From NCBI GenBank assembly GCA_965279655.1, contig OZ257255.1:1116001-1180000 (forward strand): 64,000 bases of DNA, written 5' to 3'. Origin of the DNA: SCTM01 sp965279655. Lineage in GTDB: Bacteria > Pseudomonadota > Alphaproteobacteria > Rhodospirillales > Rhodospirillaceae. The notes under the pieces are model-generated. The model did no database searches and was not told the origin of the DNA. It saw nothing but the letters and a program-made list of their open reading frames with translations. Both the position numbers and the translations under genes were made by a program. Below are positions 14,550-28,317 of this stretch, piece by piece (within the stretch, counting starts at the first letter, position 1; each line of letters opens with the position of its first letter).

Positions 14550-14996
14550 ATGGCCGCCTACACCATCAAACCCCTGGTCACCGCCGTCGCCAACAGCACC
14601 GGTGGCCGTAACGGCCACACTGAAACCACCGACGGTTCCGTCAGCGCCAACCTCTCGGTCCGCAAGGAGATGGGCGGCCCCGGCCTGCCGAACACCACCA
14701 CGCCGGAACACCTGTTCGCCGCCGGCTACGCCGCCTGCTTCGGCGGCGCGCTCGACTTTGTCGCCAAGCAAAAGAAGAAGGACGCGACGGCCGCGACCAT
14801 CACCTGTTCCACCGCCATTGGTCCGCGTGAGGGTGGCGGCTTCGGCATCGCCGTGGAGATGAAGGTGTCACTGCCGACCATGTCGACGGACGAACTCAAG
14901 GCCCTCGTCGACGAGGCACACGAGAAGGTCTGCCCCTACAGCCACGCGACGCGGGGGAATATCGAGTTCAAGTTGGAGGTGGTGGGGGCGGCCTAG
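14550..14996 (+). CDS. ohr: Organic hydroperoxide resistance protein (Ohr/OsmC family)
   Basis: 148 residues. Ohr-type active site: the peroxidatic Cys63 in TPEHLFAAGYAACF and the resolving Cys128 in KVCPYSHATRGNIEF, which is the Ohr rather than the OsmC variant. It reduces organic hydroperoxides with lipoyl-protein thiols in the cytosol. GAAGGAG stands before the ATG. No OhrR gene is adjacent, so its regulator is elsewhere. The AT-rich DUF262/HEPN unit begins about 100 bases after its stop. Confidence 0.95.
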   Translation: MAAYTIKPLVTAVANSTGGRNGHTETTDGSVSANLSVRKEMGGPGLPNTTTPEHLFAAGYAACFGGALDFVAKQKKKDATAATITCSTAIGPREGGGFGIAVEMKVSLPTMSTDELKALVDEAHEKVCPYSHATRGNIEFKLEVVGAA

Positions 14997-14998
14997 AC

Positions 14999-15028
14999 TT
15001 ACGCACTTGGCCTATTTCCGAATATAAT
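14999..15028 (+). promoter_or_regulatory. Possible promoter of the DUF262/HEPN unit
   Basis: A perfect TATAAT at 15023-15028 is preceded, 18 bases away, by the poor -35 candidate TTACGC at 14999. It lies in the AT-rich leader, 71 bases before the DUF262 start codon, and is the only good -10 box in the gap. Assignment is by eye. Confidence 0.4.
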
Positions 15029-15099
15029 TGTCGTCATTACTTGGCTTCCCGTGCTTAGCGGACTATGCGACATTTTGCCTGCGCAATTAGGGGGTGGTT

Positions 15100-16326
15100 A
15101 TGACGAAGAAGCCGGTCGTAGTTGTCGACTCAGATGCAGAAATCGTTGAGATGGTGGAGGACGAGGGCACTCGGCCCCACAATACGATCTCGAAAAGTTC
15201 ATCATCCAACGGAGAGCTTATTCGCCTCTACGAGGCGACCGAATTCAAAGTAATCCAAGAACGTAGTGATTTTCTACTTCATCAAATATTGGATTTTGTG
15301 GAAAAAAAGAGATGGATAAATCTAACTCCTGAGTATCAGCGAAGAAAACGATGGGATCAAAAAAAGAAATCGCGGCTCATTGAGTCGCTATTGATGAATT
15401 TGCCCATACCACCCGTATTTTTGTATGAGTTTGCGCCCGCTCGATACGAAGTAATGGACGGTCAGCAAAGACTTAATGCGATCATTGAGTTCTACAAAGG
15501 TGAACTCACACTTGTAGGTTTGGAGACTTGGGTCGGCTTGAATGGACGAACCTACAAAAAGTTACCATCTCGAATTAAGCGCGGATTGGATCGGCGCAAG
15601 GTTACAGCAGTAACGCTCTCTACCGACAACAGTCCGTCAGAAGGCCTGCCGATAGCGGAAATCCGCCGGGAAGTGTTTGAAAGGCTGAATACCGGAGGGG
15701 AGAAGCTAAACGCTCAGGAACTGAGAAACTGCTTGTACGCGGGTGACCTCAATAGGCTCGCAATTGAACTGTCGCGTGAGGATTTGTTTTGCTCTGTTTG
15801 GCAGATACCTCGTTATTCGGATTTCGAGCGTAGCCGACCAAGCGTGATCGAGCCGCGGAAGAGCAATCGTCTCTATCGAACCATGGTCGATACGCAGATT
15901 GTTCTTCGGTACTTTGCCTTCTGCGACTACCCCAACCTGAAGGGTTCAGTGCGGTCCATACTCGACAATTTTATGGATACAAACAGCAGCCCCTCTGCGG
16001 GACGAATAAAGGAGATGAAGAGTGAGTTCTTAGCGGCGCTCAATCTTGCCCATAGCATCTTTGGTAAGGAAACGTTTCGCCTTCCTGCTGTGAGGGGTGG
16101 AAAGCTCTCGATCCCCTTGTATGACGCGATAATGGTCGCGTTTCGCGACTTTGCAGCAGATTCAAAAAGGATGTTGAAAGCTAAGAAAAAAATAGCGAGC
16201 AGCGTCGCGGCCGCGTTAAACCGAAAGCCGTCCTACGAGATTCTAATCGGCCGGCCGAACACAGCTTCGGCCATCGAAGCTCGAATTAACAGTGTAAGGA
16301 AAATCATCAAAGCTGCGATCAAGTAG
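15100..16326 (+). CDS. DUF262 (ParB/GmrS-like) protein of a two-gene island
   Basis: 408 residues from ATG 15100, with AGGGGG five bases upstream; a GTG at 15094 is in frame. The DUF262 domain runs about 50-260: INLTPEYQRRKRWDQKKKSR, LIESLLMNLPIPPVFLYE, the hallmark DGQQR at 120-124 followed by LNAIIEFYKGEL, and RREVFERLNTGGEKLNAQELR. This ParB/sulfiredoxin-fold domain is found in type IV restriction (GmrSD) and other phage-defence proteins, where DGQQR contributes to nucleotide handling. The C-terminal half is helical and basic. No HNH DUF1524 domain is present. The stop is two bases from the next ATG, so the pair is one operon. Codon use and base composition are clearly AT-richer than the flanking genes. 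Confidence 0.88.
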   Translation: MTKKPVVVVDSDAEIVEMVEDEGTRPHNTISKSSSSNGELIRLYEATEFKVIQERSDFLLHQILDFVEKKRWINLTPEYQRRKRWDQKKKSRLIESLLMNLPIPPVFLYEFAPARYEVMDGQQRLNAIIEFYKGELTLVGLETWVGLNGRTYKKLPSRIKRGLDRRKVTAVTLSTDNSPSEGLPIAEIRREVFERLNTGGEKLNAQELRNCLYAGDLNRLAIELSREDLFCSVWQIPRYSDFERSRPSVIEPRKSNRLYRTMVDTQIVLRYFAFCDYPNLKGSVRSILDNFMDTNSSPSAGRIKEMKSEFLAALNLAHSIFGKETFRLPAVRGGKLSIPLYDAIMVAFRDFAADSKRMLKAKKKIASSVAAALNRKPSYEILIGRPNTASAIEARINSVRKIIKAAIK

Positions 16327-16328
16327 TC

Positions 16329-17114
16329 ATGTCCCTAGAGCGAACAAAAGACTCATTCCACGACGTGCTGGAGAGCATTTCGGAGCATGCGCGTTTCTTT
16401 TCGTGTGCGATGGCGATTAGAAAGCGCTCGGCGGAAATAATTCCCTTCAATGGACTGAATCCTCAAGACACACCTGCGGTGGAAAGTTTCAGGAGGGCAG
16501 GAATAGAAAACGGGCAACCAGTCTTCGAGTCCCTTTATGTCTCGATATGCTTTCATTTGGAGGAGTTTGTACGGGACTTGCACAAGGTAGCGGTGGAGGA
16601 GATCGTAAGACGCTGCCCGAAGGTCGAGGATGTTAAGAAGGAACTGCTTAACAATCACGTTGTGGCGACCGGGCAGATACTCTTTCGCTATCTTGCCGAT
16701 GCAAGAGCATCCAAAGTAGATGTGAATTTGTATGCGCGGAACGTTGCTAGCTGCGTACCCGGTGGGGCGAACTACACGCTGAATGCCGAGGCATTCACCC
16801 TTTTCTTTTCTGGGGCCGGAGTCGAGGATCTGGAAAGGCTGTTTAAGCGAATTGGTTTCGAGATTAACTGGGATGATTTAGGACGCAGCGCCGAGTTGCG
16901 CCAGTTCTTTCAAGGCGGGCGGGCTCGCGAGGTAGGCAAGCACGCAAAAATGTTCCTTGATGACTTTGTGTCTGAAAGAAATGTGATCGTTCACCGAGGA
17001 GTCGGCGTCCGGGACGTTCCAGAAGCAAAAATTCACTCGGCAGTGGAGTTCTTTAAAATGTTCTCATCAGAACTCGTCAGCGTGATTGGAAAATTCTGCA
17101 AGGAGTATCGCTAG
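16329..17114 (+). CDS. HEPN-domain protein (MAE_28990/RiboL-PSP-like), partner of DUF262
   Basis: 261 residues, soluble and mostly helical. FESLYVSICFHLEEFVRDLHK and, near the C-terminus, SERNVIVHRGVG give the HEPN signature: the R-x4-H motif is Arg217 to His222 with Asn218 in the usual second position. HEPN proteins with this motif are metal-independent RNases used as toxins or abortive-infection effectors, and relatives such as the MAE_28990 and RiboL-PSP groups are small two-helix-bundle proteins of this length. It starts two bases after the DUF262 stop, so the two products are probably made in balance and act together. Which is effector and which regulator is not known. Confidence 0.8.
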   Translation: MSLERTKDSFHDVLESISEHARFFSCAMAIRKRSAEIIPFNGLNPQDTPAVESFRRAGIENGQPVFESLYVSICFHLEEFVRDLHKVAVEEIVRRCPKVEDVKKELLNNHVVATGQILFRYLADARASKVDVNLYARNVASCVPGGANYTLNAEAFTLFFSGAGVEDLERLFKRIGFEINWDDLGRSAELRQFFQGGRAREVGKHAKMFLDDFVSERNVIVHRGVGVRDVPEAKIHSAVEFFKMFSSELVSVIGKFCKEYR

Positions 17115-17143
17115 CTCGTACAGCTGAGCGGTCCCGTTTGGCG

Positions 17144-20098
<2,955 letters not shown>

Positions 20099-20137
20099 GT
20101 AAACCTCTTGTCTTCCGGCCGGAGATGGCCGATAAAT

Positions 20138-20152
20138 GTTCTCGTTATGTTT
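20138..20152. promoter_or_regulatory. LexA-box-like direct repeat before uvrA
   Basis: GTTC-N7-GTTT at 20138-20152 differs by one base from the alphaproteobacterial LexA operator GTTC-N7-GTTC, and sits 40-54 bases upstream of the uvrA start. Position and family knowledge favour SOS control; the last-base mismatch leaves doubt. Confidence 0.45.
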
Positions 20153-20216
20153 CCATCACAGGGCGCAACCCGCGTCAAGCGTTCCGCGCCCGAAATGGAG
20201 TTCTAAGTATCTGGAA

Positions 20217-20237
20217 CGCAAGCATTAATTGCTTGCG
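20217..20237. repeat. Perfect inverted repeat in the uvrA upstream region
   Basis: CGCAAGCA (20217-20224) and TGCTTGCG (20230-20237) surround TTAAT. The AT-rich centre suits an operator more than a terminator, and the site is 31 bases before the next plus-strand ATG. No regulator is recognised. Confidence 0.45.
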
Positions 20238-20267
20238 ATGGTGCGTGCGCGGCGCGGGAGGCCGGCT

Positions 20268-20636
20268 ATGACCCGACAGATAGGCTTCGGCGGCGGATTT
20301 GCAAAGCGCAACGAGGTGACAAACCTGTTCGCGACTGCGAAATCGGGTGGGAATCACCCGGAATCTCCCGCGCGTATTTTGCGCGTAGCTGTGCGCGGGC
20401 TGTTCGCCATGCTGCTCGTGCTCACTGTGTCTGGTGCGAGCGGCGCGCTCGCGCGCGAGCGTGGGGCTGTGGAAAACTTTCGCGCGAAAGAAGGCAAGCT
20501 GCCGACGTGGCAGAGCCATACGCGTAAAGGCTTCGACGGCGGAAAGTGGAACAAGAAATGCGCCGCCGGAAAGCGCATGGCGCGGAATAATCCACACAAG
20601 GCGACGCTGAATCCGCCAGCTTGCATCCGGGTCTGA
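20268..20636 (+). CDS. Hypothetical exported small basic protein
   Basis: 122 residues from ATG 20268, which GGGAGG precedes by about six bases. A basic N-terminal section is followed by a hydrophobic run (RVAVRGLFAMLLVLTVSGASGALA, about 43-66) and a basic tail of 55 residues with two Cys, so it is probably a leader plus small periplasmic domain; translation from the ATG at 20409 would put a cleavable leader at the very start. No family recognised. Codon usage is GC-rich like its neighbours. A competing antisense frame exists, so the gene is moderately supported only. Confidence 0.5.
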   Translation: MTRQIGFGGGFAKRNEVTNLFATAKSGGNHPESPARILRVAVRGLFAMLLVLTVSGASGALARERGAVENFRAKEGKLPTWQSHTRKGFDGGKWNKKCAAGKRMARNNPHKATLNPPACIRV

Positions 20637-20686
20637 TTCACCTATGGTACGGCCCAATCTGAATTTGAATACGAGCGGAGAGGCCC

Positions 20687-21208
20687 ATGGCCGGTAGCGT
20701 CAACAAAGTCATTCTCATCGGCAACCTCGGCCGCGATCCCGAAGTGCGCACGCTTCAGAACGGCAACAAGGTGGCGAATCTCAATCTCGCCACCTCTGAG
20801 TCATGGAAAGACAAATCCACCGGCGAGCGCAAAGAGAAGACCGAATGGCACCGCGTGGTGATCTTCGGCAGCCTCGCCGACATCGCCGAGAAGTACCTGA
20901 AGAAAGGCTCGAAAGTGTACGTGTCGGGCTCGCTCCAGACCCGCAAGTGGACCGACCAATCCGGCGCCGAGAAATACACCACCGAAGTCGTGCTCCAGGG
21001 CTTCGGCGGCGAACTCACCATGCTCGACGGTAAGGGCGGTGGGGGCGGCGGCGGCGGTGGCGGTGGCATGGGCGACGACGGCCCCTCCGGCGGCTGGGAT
21101 TCCGGCGACGAAGGCGGCGGCGGTGGCGGTCGTTCCGGCGGTGGCCGCTCCGGCGGCGGAAGCGCGCGTCCGCCCAAGAGCGACCTCGACGACGACATCC
21201 CGTTCTAG
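20687..21208 (+). CDS. ssb: Single-stranded DNA-binding protein
   Basis: 173 residues. The OB fold occupies residues 1-110: MAGSVNKVILIGNLGRDPEVR, KTEWHRVVIFGSLADIAEKYLKKGSKVYVSGSLQTRKW and YTTEVVLQGFGGELTML. A poly-glycine linker (near 118-150) leads to the acidic tip DLDDDIPF that recruits repair and replication partners. The tetramer coats ssDNA. It stands upstream of gyrA with two unrelated genes between, and divergent from uvrA in the order typical of Alphaproteobacteria. Confidence 0.97.
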   Translation: MAGSVNKVILIGNLGRDPEVRTLQNGNKVANLNLATSESWKDKSTGERKEKTEWHRVVIFGSLADIAEKYLKKGSKVYVSGSLQTRKWTDQSGAEKYTTEVVLQGFGGELTMLDGKGGGGGGGGGGGMGDDGPSGGWDSGDEGGGGGGRSGGGRSGGGSARPPKSDLDDDIPF

Positions 21209-21229
21209 GCCCCGGATTGAGGGCATTCG

Positions 21230-22117
21230 GTGACCCTCGAGGAACTCAACGCAATCAATCAGGCGACCAAGGCGACCGCCGCCGCTCACGGGCGGCCGCC
21301 GGATGGGCAACCGTTGCCTTACTACGGCTACGTCGAGATCGATCGCTTCGACTGCCCGCCCTTCCTGATGTTCACGAACAACGACTCCCCCGTCGTTGAG
21401 TCGTACATCACGACCGGAACGTTCGAGCCGCAGTCCATGGACCTGTGGGCGAAGCTGTGCCGGCGCGCAACGGGCATTCTCGATATAGGGGCCAACGTCG
21501 GCATCTATAGTTTATGCGCGGCGAAGCTGCGGCCCGATCTTTCCATCCACGCCTTCGAGCCCAATCCCTATGCCTATGCACGTCTTCGCATGCATAAGAC
21601 GGTCAACAATTTGCCGAACATCGTCGAGCACGCCGCAGCGGTGGCGCCGAAAGAGGGATATCTCGGGTTCGGATGGAAATCCAAAACGCCGGGCAACATT
21701 TCCTCTGGCGGCGGGTTTGGCCACTACCTCGCCAACAACACCGAGAAGATCATGGTCCGCGGTGTGAATCTTGACGACATCGGGATCTCCGAAACGCTGG
21801 GCGCTCACCCGCTGGCGAAAGTTGACGTTGAAGGTGCGGAATCGATTGTCATCAACGCGATGAAGACGGTCATCGCGCGCAGACCCGACATCATCATCGA
21901 GACATTCAGTCCCGAACACTCCGACTACATCTCCAACTTGCTGCTGCCGATTGGATATCGCGTCTACCGCATTCGCGATTCGGCGCGGGAGTTGGTTCCA
22001 CTTGCGAAGCTTGAGCCCGCGAACGCGAGTGATGCCGACCAAGGCTTCAACCAGTTGCTGACTGTACGCGCGCCCGAGGAAATTGCTTCCCTGGCGAATA
22101 TCCGCGCCGCGTCGTGA
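21230..22117 (+). CDS. FkbM-family SAM methyltransferase
   Basis: 295 residues from GTG 21230, 21 bases after ssb. FkbM core: GILDIGANVGIYSLCAAKLRPDLSIHAFEPNP (motif I plus acidic loop), then HPLAKVDVEGAESIVINAMKTVI, the family hallmark. FkbM enzymes O-methylate polyketides, sugars and surface glycans. It has no membrane segment. It overlaps the nitronate monooxygenase gene by four bases (GTGA), so the two are co-translated although no functional link is apparent. A second FkbM-type gene lies at 41328-42068. Confidence 0.88.
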   Translation: MTLEELNAINQATKATAAAHGRPPDGQPLPYYGYVEIDRFDCPPFLMFTNNDSPVVESYITTGTFEPQSMDLWAKLCRRATGILDIGANVGIYSLCAAKLRPDLSIHAFEPNPYAYARLRMHKTVNNLPNIVEHAAAVAPKEGYLGFGWKSKTPGNISSGGGFGHYLANNTEKIMVRGVNLDDIGISETLGAHPLAKVDVEGAESIVINAMKTVIARRPDIIIETFSPEHSDYISNLLLPIGYRVYRIRDSARELVPLAKLEPANASDADQGFNQLLTVRAPEEIASLANIRAAS

Positions 22118-23166
22118 CCGGCCAGGATTTCCTCGCGCGCTTCGACGTCAAGCACCCGATCATCCAGGCGCCGATGGGCGGATTCACGACGCCCAAGCTT
22201 GTGGCGGAAGTGTCGAACGCCGGCGGGCTCGGATCCATCGGTGCGCCGTACTTCACGCCCGACAAGATCGCCGCTGAGATCGCCGAGGTCCGCGCGTTGA
22301 CGTCGCGCGCTTTTAGCATCAACGTCTTTGCCGGCGGCTACGCCACGGAGAACACCGTCGATCCCGCGCCGATGCTGAAGGTGATCGGCGACATTCACGG
22401 CGAACTCGGACTTCCGCCGCCGGTGCTGCCGCCGCTCGGCAAAAATCCCGTCAGCGCGCAGATCGACGCCATCGTCGCGGCGCGTCCGCCGATCTTCAGC
22501 TTCGCGTTTGGAATTCCATCGGAAAGCGATCTCAAAAAAGTACGCGACGCCGGAATCTTCATCATCGGCACGGCAACGAGCGTCGAAGAAGCGCGCGCGC
22601 TCGAAAAAGCCGGTGTGAACGCCGTAGCCGCGCAAGGCGCCGAAGCGGGCGCGCATCGCGGCACTTTCCTCGGCCGGTTCGAGGACGCGATGACGCCGAC
22701 ACTCGACCTCGTCACGGCCATCGCGAAGGCGATCGCGCTGCCGGTGATCGCGGCGGGTGGCCTGATGGACGGGGCCGATATCGCCGCGGCCTTGCGGCGC
22801 GGCGCCGTCGCGGCACAACTCGGCACGGCGTTCCTGTGCTGCCCCGAGGCGGGGACGGTGCCGACTCACCGCGAAGCGCTTCTGTCCGCGAAGGCGGACA
22901 CCACCCGGGTCACGCGCGCCTACTCGGGCCGCCACGCGCGGGGGTTAGTGACCGACTACATGGAACGGGTCGACCCGCGGCCGGACATCATCCTCCCGTT
23001 CCCCCTCCAGAACGATCTCACCAGACCCATGCGCGGTGCGGCTACGAAGGCCGGGGATGCGCGATTCCTGTCTTTGTGGGCCGGACAAGGGGTCGCGCGA
23101 TGTCGCGCGCTCCCGGCGGCGGAATTGGTCGCCAGATTGGCATCGGAGCTGGCCGTCACGCGGTAA
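22114..23166 (+). CDS. Nitronate monooxygenase-family flavoprotein
   Basis: 350 residues of a TIM barrel. The N-terminal KHPIIQAPMGGFTTPKLVAEVSNAGGLGSIG is the standard FMN-binding start; FSFAFGIP, the central AQGAEAGAHRG loop, PVIAAGGLMDGADIAAALRRGAVAAQLGTAFLCCPE (phosphate-binding strands) follow. The His in GAHRG corresponds to the catalytic base of class I enzymes. It oxidises alkyl nitronates with FMN and O2. The start GTG overlaps the FkbM stop. It may detoxify propionate-3-nitronate-like compounds; the true substrate is not given by context. Confidence 0.9.
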   Translation: MTGQDFLARFDVKHPIIQAPMGGFTTPKLVAEVSNAGGLGSIGAPYFTPDKIAAEIAEVRALTSRAFSINVFAGGYATENTVDPAPMLKVIGDIHGELGLPPPVLPPLGKNPVSAQIDAIVAARPPIFSFAFGIPSESDLKKVRDAGIFIIGTATSVEEARALEKAGVNAVAAQGAEAGAHRGTFLGRFEDAMTPTLDLVTAIAKAIALPVIAAGGLMDGADIAAALRRGAVAAQLGTAFLCCPEAGTVPTHREALLSAKADTTRVTRAYSGRHARGLVTDYMERVDPRPDIILPFPLQNDLTRPMRGAATKAGDARFLSLWAGQGVARCRALPAAELVARLASELAVTR

Positions 23167-23444
23167 TACTGCAATGCACAATTTGGACGCGAGCGCCGCG
23201 TGAGGCCTGCGACGTGGAAGAGGTCAGGCTTCGACCCTTCAGACGGGTCGCCGCCAGGCCCGAGTCTCCCCCAAAATGTAGCGTTGCGGCCAGACCGGCA
23301 CAGAGCACAGGTGAAACCCGAAGAGGACCCTTCGCGGCATGCGCGCCACCTGCCCAATAGCGCATTGTAATATATTGGGTATTTTAGCTTGGAGAATGGG
23401 CGCGCAAGGCGTGTTCCGGGTCGATCTGGGGCCTCAGCGTTTGA

Positions 23445-23473
23445 TTGAGGCGGCCTCCTCATTCTGCTAGATT
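23445..23473 (+). promoter_or_regulatory. Candidate sigma-70 promoter of gyrA in a 440-base gap
   Basis: TTGAGG (23445-23450) and TAGATT (23468-23473) are separated by 17 bases, 134 bases before the gyrA start. The gap 23167-23606 contains no convincing gene. It also has an AT-rich stretch near 23365-23390. Nothing else structured is visible in it. Confidence 0.45.
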
Positions 23474-23606
23474 TTGCGGGTGTCTTGGGTGGTCTTCTCC
23501 GCTCGTTTTTGGGCCCTTCAAAGAGCATTTCTACCTCTCTGCGGCCGCTTGGTGCGCTGCACCATAGCCGGCCGGGTCCCCAGTCTTTTTTGTGTGAGTC
23601 ACGCTG

Positions 23607-26426
<2,820 letters not shown>

Positions 26427-26449
26427 TCGCGGGCCGAGGGGGACTTCCT

Positions 26450-26977
26450 ATGGCTAAGAAGCCAATACTGCCGGCCAACGGCCGCTATCGGATCGGTGTC
26501 TATCCGGGCACGTTCGATCCGGTAACCAACGGCCATCTGGACATCATCGGTCGTGCGGTGAAGGTAGTGGACAAGCTGGTGGTGGGCGTCGCGGTCAACG
26601 CGGGCAAGGGGCCGCTGTTCACACTCAAGGAACGCGTCGAGATGTGCCGCAAGGAAGTCGCGGCGCTGAAACTGCCGGTGCCGGTGGAGATCGTTCCGTT
26701 TGATACGCTGCTGATGGACTTCGTGGTGAGCTTGGATGCCGCGGTCATCATCCGCGGCCTGCGCGCGGTCTCGGACTTCGAATACGAATTCCAGATGGCG
26801 GGCATGAATGCGCGCCTCAACTCCAAGGTCGAGACCATGTTCCTGATGGCCTCGGAGCGGAACCAGTTCATCTCCTCGCGCTTCGTGAAGGAGATCGCGC
26901 GCCTCGGCGGCGACATCTCCACTTTCGTGCCGTCGGGCGTGAACCGTCGCGTGCGCGCGCGCTACAAACTCGGTTGA
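26450..26977 (+). CDS. coaD: Phosphopantetheine adenylyltransferase
   Basis: 175 residues. The nucleotidyltransferase motif RIGVYPGTFDPVTNGHLDII (residues 13-32) with TNGH, the KGPLFTLKERVEMC segment, the RGLRAVSDFEYEFQMAGMN substrate loop and ISSRFVKEIARLGGDIS near the end are all standard. It makes dephospho-CoA from 4'-phosphopantetheine and ATP in the fourth step of CoA synthesis. It follows gyrA by 23 bases, the usual alphaproteobacterial arrangement. Confidence 0.96.
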   Translation: MAKKPILPANGRYRIGVYPGTFDPVTNGHLDIIGRAVKVVDKLVVGVAVNAGKGPLFTLKERVEMCRKEVAALKLPVPVEIVPFDTLLMDFVVSLDAAVIIRGLRAVSDFEYEFQMAGMNARLNSKVETMFLMASERNQFISSRFVKEIARLGGDISTFVPSGVNRRVRARYKLG

Positions 26978-26986
26978 TCGCACCTC

Positions 26987-28234
26987 ATGCAGCGTGTTTC
27001 TCCTGAGGCCGTCGGCCTGTCGTCGGCTCGACTTGCTGACCTCGACCGCTTTCTGAAAGAGCGCTACCTCGACACGGGCAAGCTGCCGCACGCGCAGCTA
27101 CTGATCGCCCGGAAGGACCGCGTTGTCCACAACACGGTACAAGGCTTGGCGGACGTCGAGCGCAAGCGAGCGCTGGCGACCGATGCGTTGTACCGCATCT
27201 ATTCGATGACCAAACCGATCACTTCCGTTGCCTTCATGATGCTTGCGGAAGAGGGACGTACGGCCCTCGACGAACCGGTGCATCGGGTGATCCCGGAGTG
27301 GCGAAACCTGCGCGTCTTCACCGGCGGCAGCGAGGGGGCGTTCGAGACGCGTGCCACGGATGCGCCGATGCGCATGATCGACCTGCTGCGTCATACGTCC
27401 GGGCTGACCTACGGCTTCCAAACCCGCACGCCGGTTGACGCTGTCTATCGCAAGCGCGGCATTGCCCATGCAGGCCCAGCGCCGCTCCCGGCGCTTCCGT
27501 TACCGCTTCCGGAGATGATCAAGGTGCTCGCCGACGTCCCGCTGGAGTTCTCTCCGGGTGAGGCGTGGAACTACTCGGTGGCGACAGACGTGCTGGGCTA
27601 CGTCGTTGAGAAGGTTTCCGGCATGCCGTTGGCTGACTTCTTCCGTAAGCGCATTCTTGGCCCGCTCGGTATGGACGAGACCGCTTTCCAAGTCGCACCA
27701 CAAAACGCTCATCGTCTTGCGGCGTGCTACGAGTTCGAGAAAGGTGGCATGAAGCTAGCGAACGATCCCGAAGATAGTTCCTTTCTCAAGCCCGTGCATT
27801 TTCTGTCCGGCGGGGGCGGCCTGGTCTCGTCCGCGGCGGACTACCTCAAATTCTGCCGCATGCTTATCGGCGGTGGGGCGGTGGACGGTGTGAGGCTGCT
27901 AAGTCCGAAGACCGTTGCGTTCATGACCGCCAACCATTTGCCGAACGGCGGCACGCTAGCGGGCCTGTCGCGCTCGATGTTCAGTGAATCCGCCTATGAA
28001 GGTGTTGGATTTGGGCTGGGCTTCGCGATCACAGTTGATCCGGTCCGGACGATGATCCCGGGGACGGCCGGTGACTTCTACTGGGGCGGGATGGCGTCGA
28101 CCTTCTTCTGGGTCGATCCGAAAGAAGAACTGATCGTGATCTTCATGACCCAGCTGCTGCCATCCACGGCGTATAACGTTCGCCGGGAACTACGCGGTCT
28201 GGTCTACGGCGCCTTTACAGAGAGCTTCGCCTGA
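26987..28234 (+). CDS. Serine hydrolase of the beta-lactamase / family VIII esterase type
   Basis: 415 residues, no leader. The nucleophile motif SMTK (Ser73, Lys76) in YRIYSMTKPITSV, the second motif Tyr196 in WNYSVATD, and WGGMAS in place of the KTG of true class C beta-lactamases are the pattern of EstB-like esterases. Hydrolysis of short-chain esters is more likely than of beta-lactams. The N-terminal VSPEAVGLSSARLADLDRFLKE helix is also typical. It begins nine bases after coaD, so it may be read from the gyrA-coaD transcript. Confidence 0.88.
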   Translation: MQRVSPEAVGLSSARLADLDRFLKERYLDTGKLPHAQLLIARKDRVVHNTVQGLADVERKRALATDALYRIYSMTKPITSVAFMMLAEEGRTALDEPVHRVIPEWRNLRVFTGGSEGAFETRATDAPMRMIDLLRHTSGLTYGFQTRTPVDAVYRKRGIAHAGPAPLPALPLPLPEMIKVLADVPLEFSPGEAWNYSVATDVLGYVVEKVSGMPLADFFRKRILGPLGMDETAFQVAPQNAHRLAACYEFEKGGMKLANDPEDSSFLKPVHFLSGGGGLVSSAADYLKFCRMLIGGGAVDGVRLLSPKTVAFMTANHLPNGGTLAGLSRSMFSESAYEGVGFGLGFAITVDPVRTMIPGTAGDFYWGGMASTFFWVDPKEELIVIFMTQLLPSTAYNVRRELRGLVYGAFTESFA

Positions 28235-28317
28235 GGCCCAGACCGCGGAGGGCGCGCGTTGCACTCCCGCCGCAGGGCCGTTAAGACTGTGCCCTTAAAC
28301 GACCGCCAGGACCCACC

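Noticed and set aside
20175..20657. 160-codon minus-strand frame opposite the small exported protein gene
   Set aside because: No leader or domain, and it would cover the ssb upstream region; the plus-strand frame has a ribosome site and leader.
22956..23528. 190-codon minus-strand frame spanning the gap before gyrA
   Set aside because: Half of it lies antisense to the nitronate monooxygenase gene; no ribosome site, no family, irregular composition.
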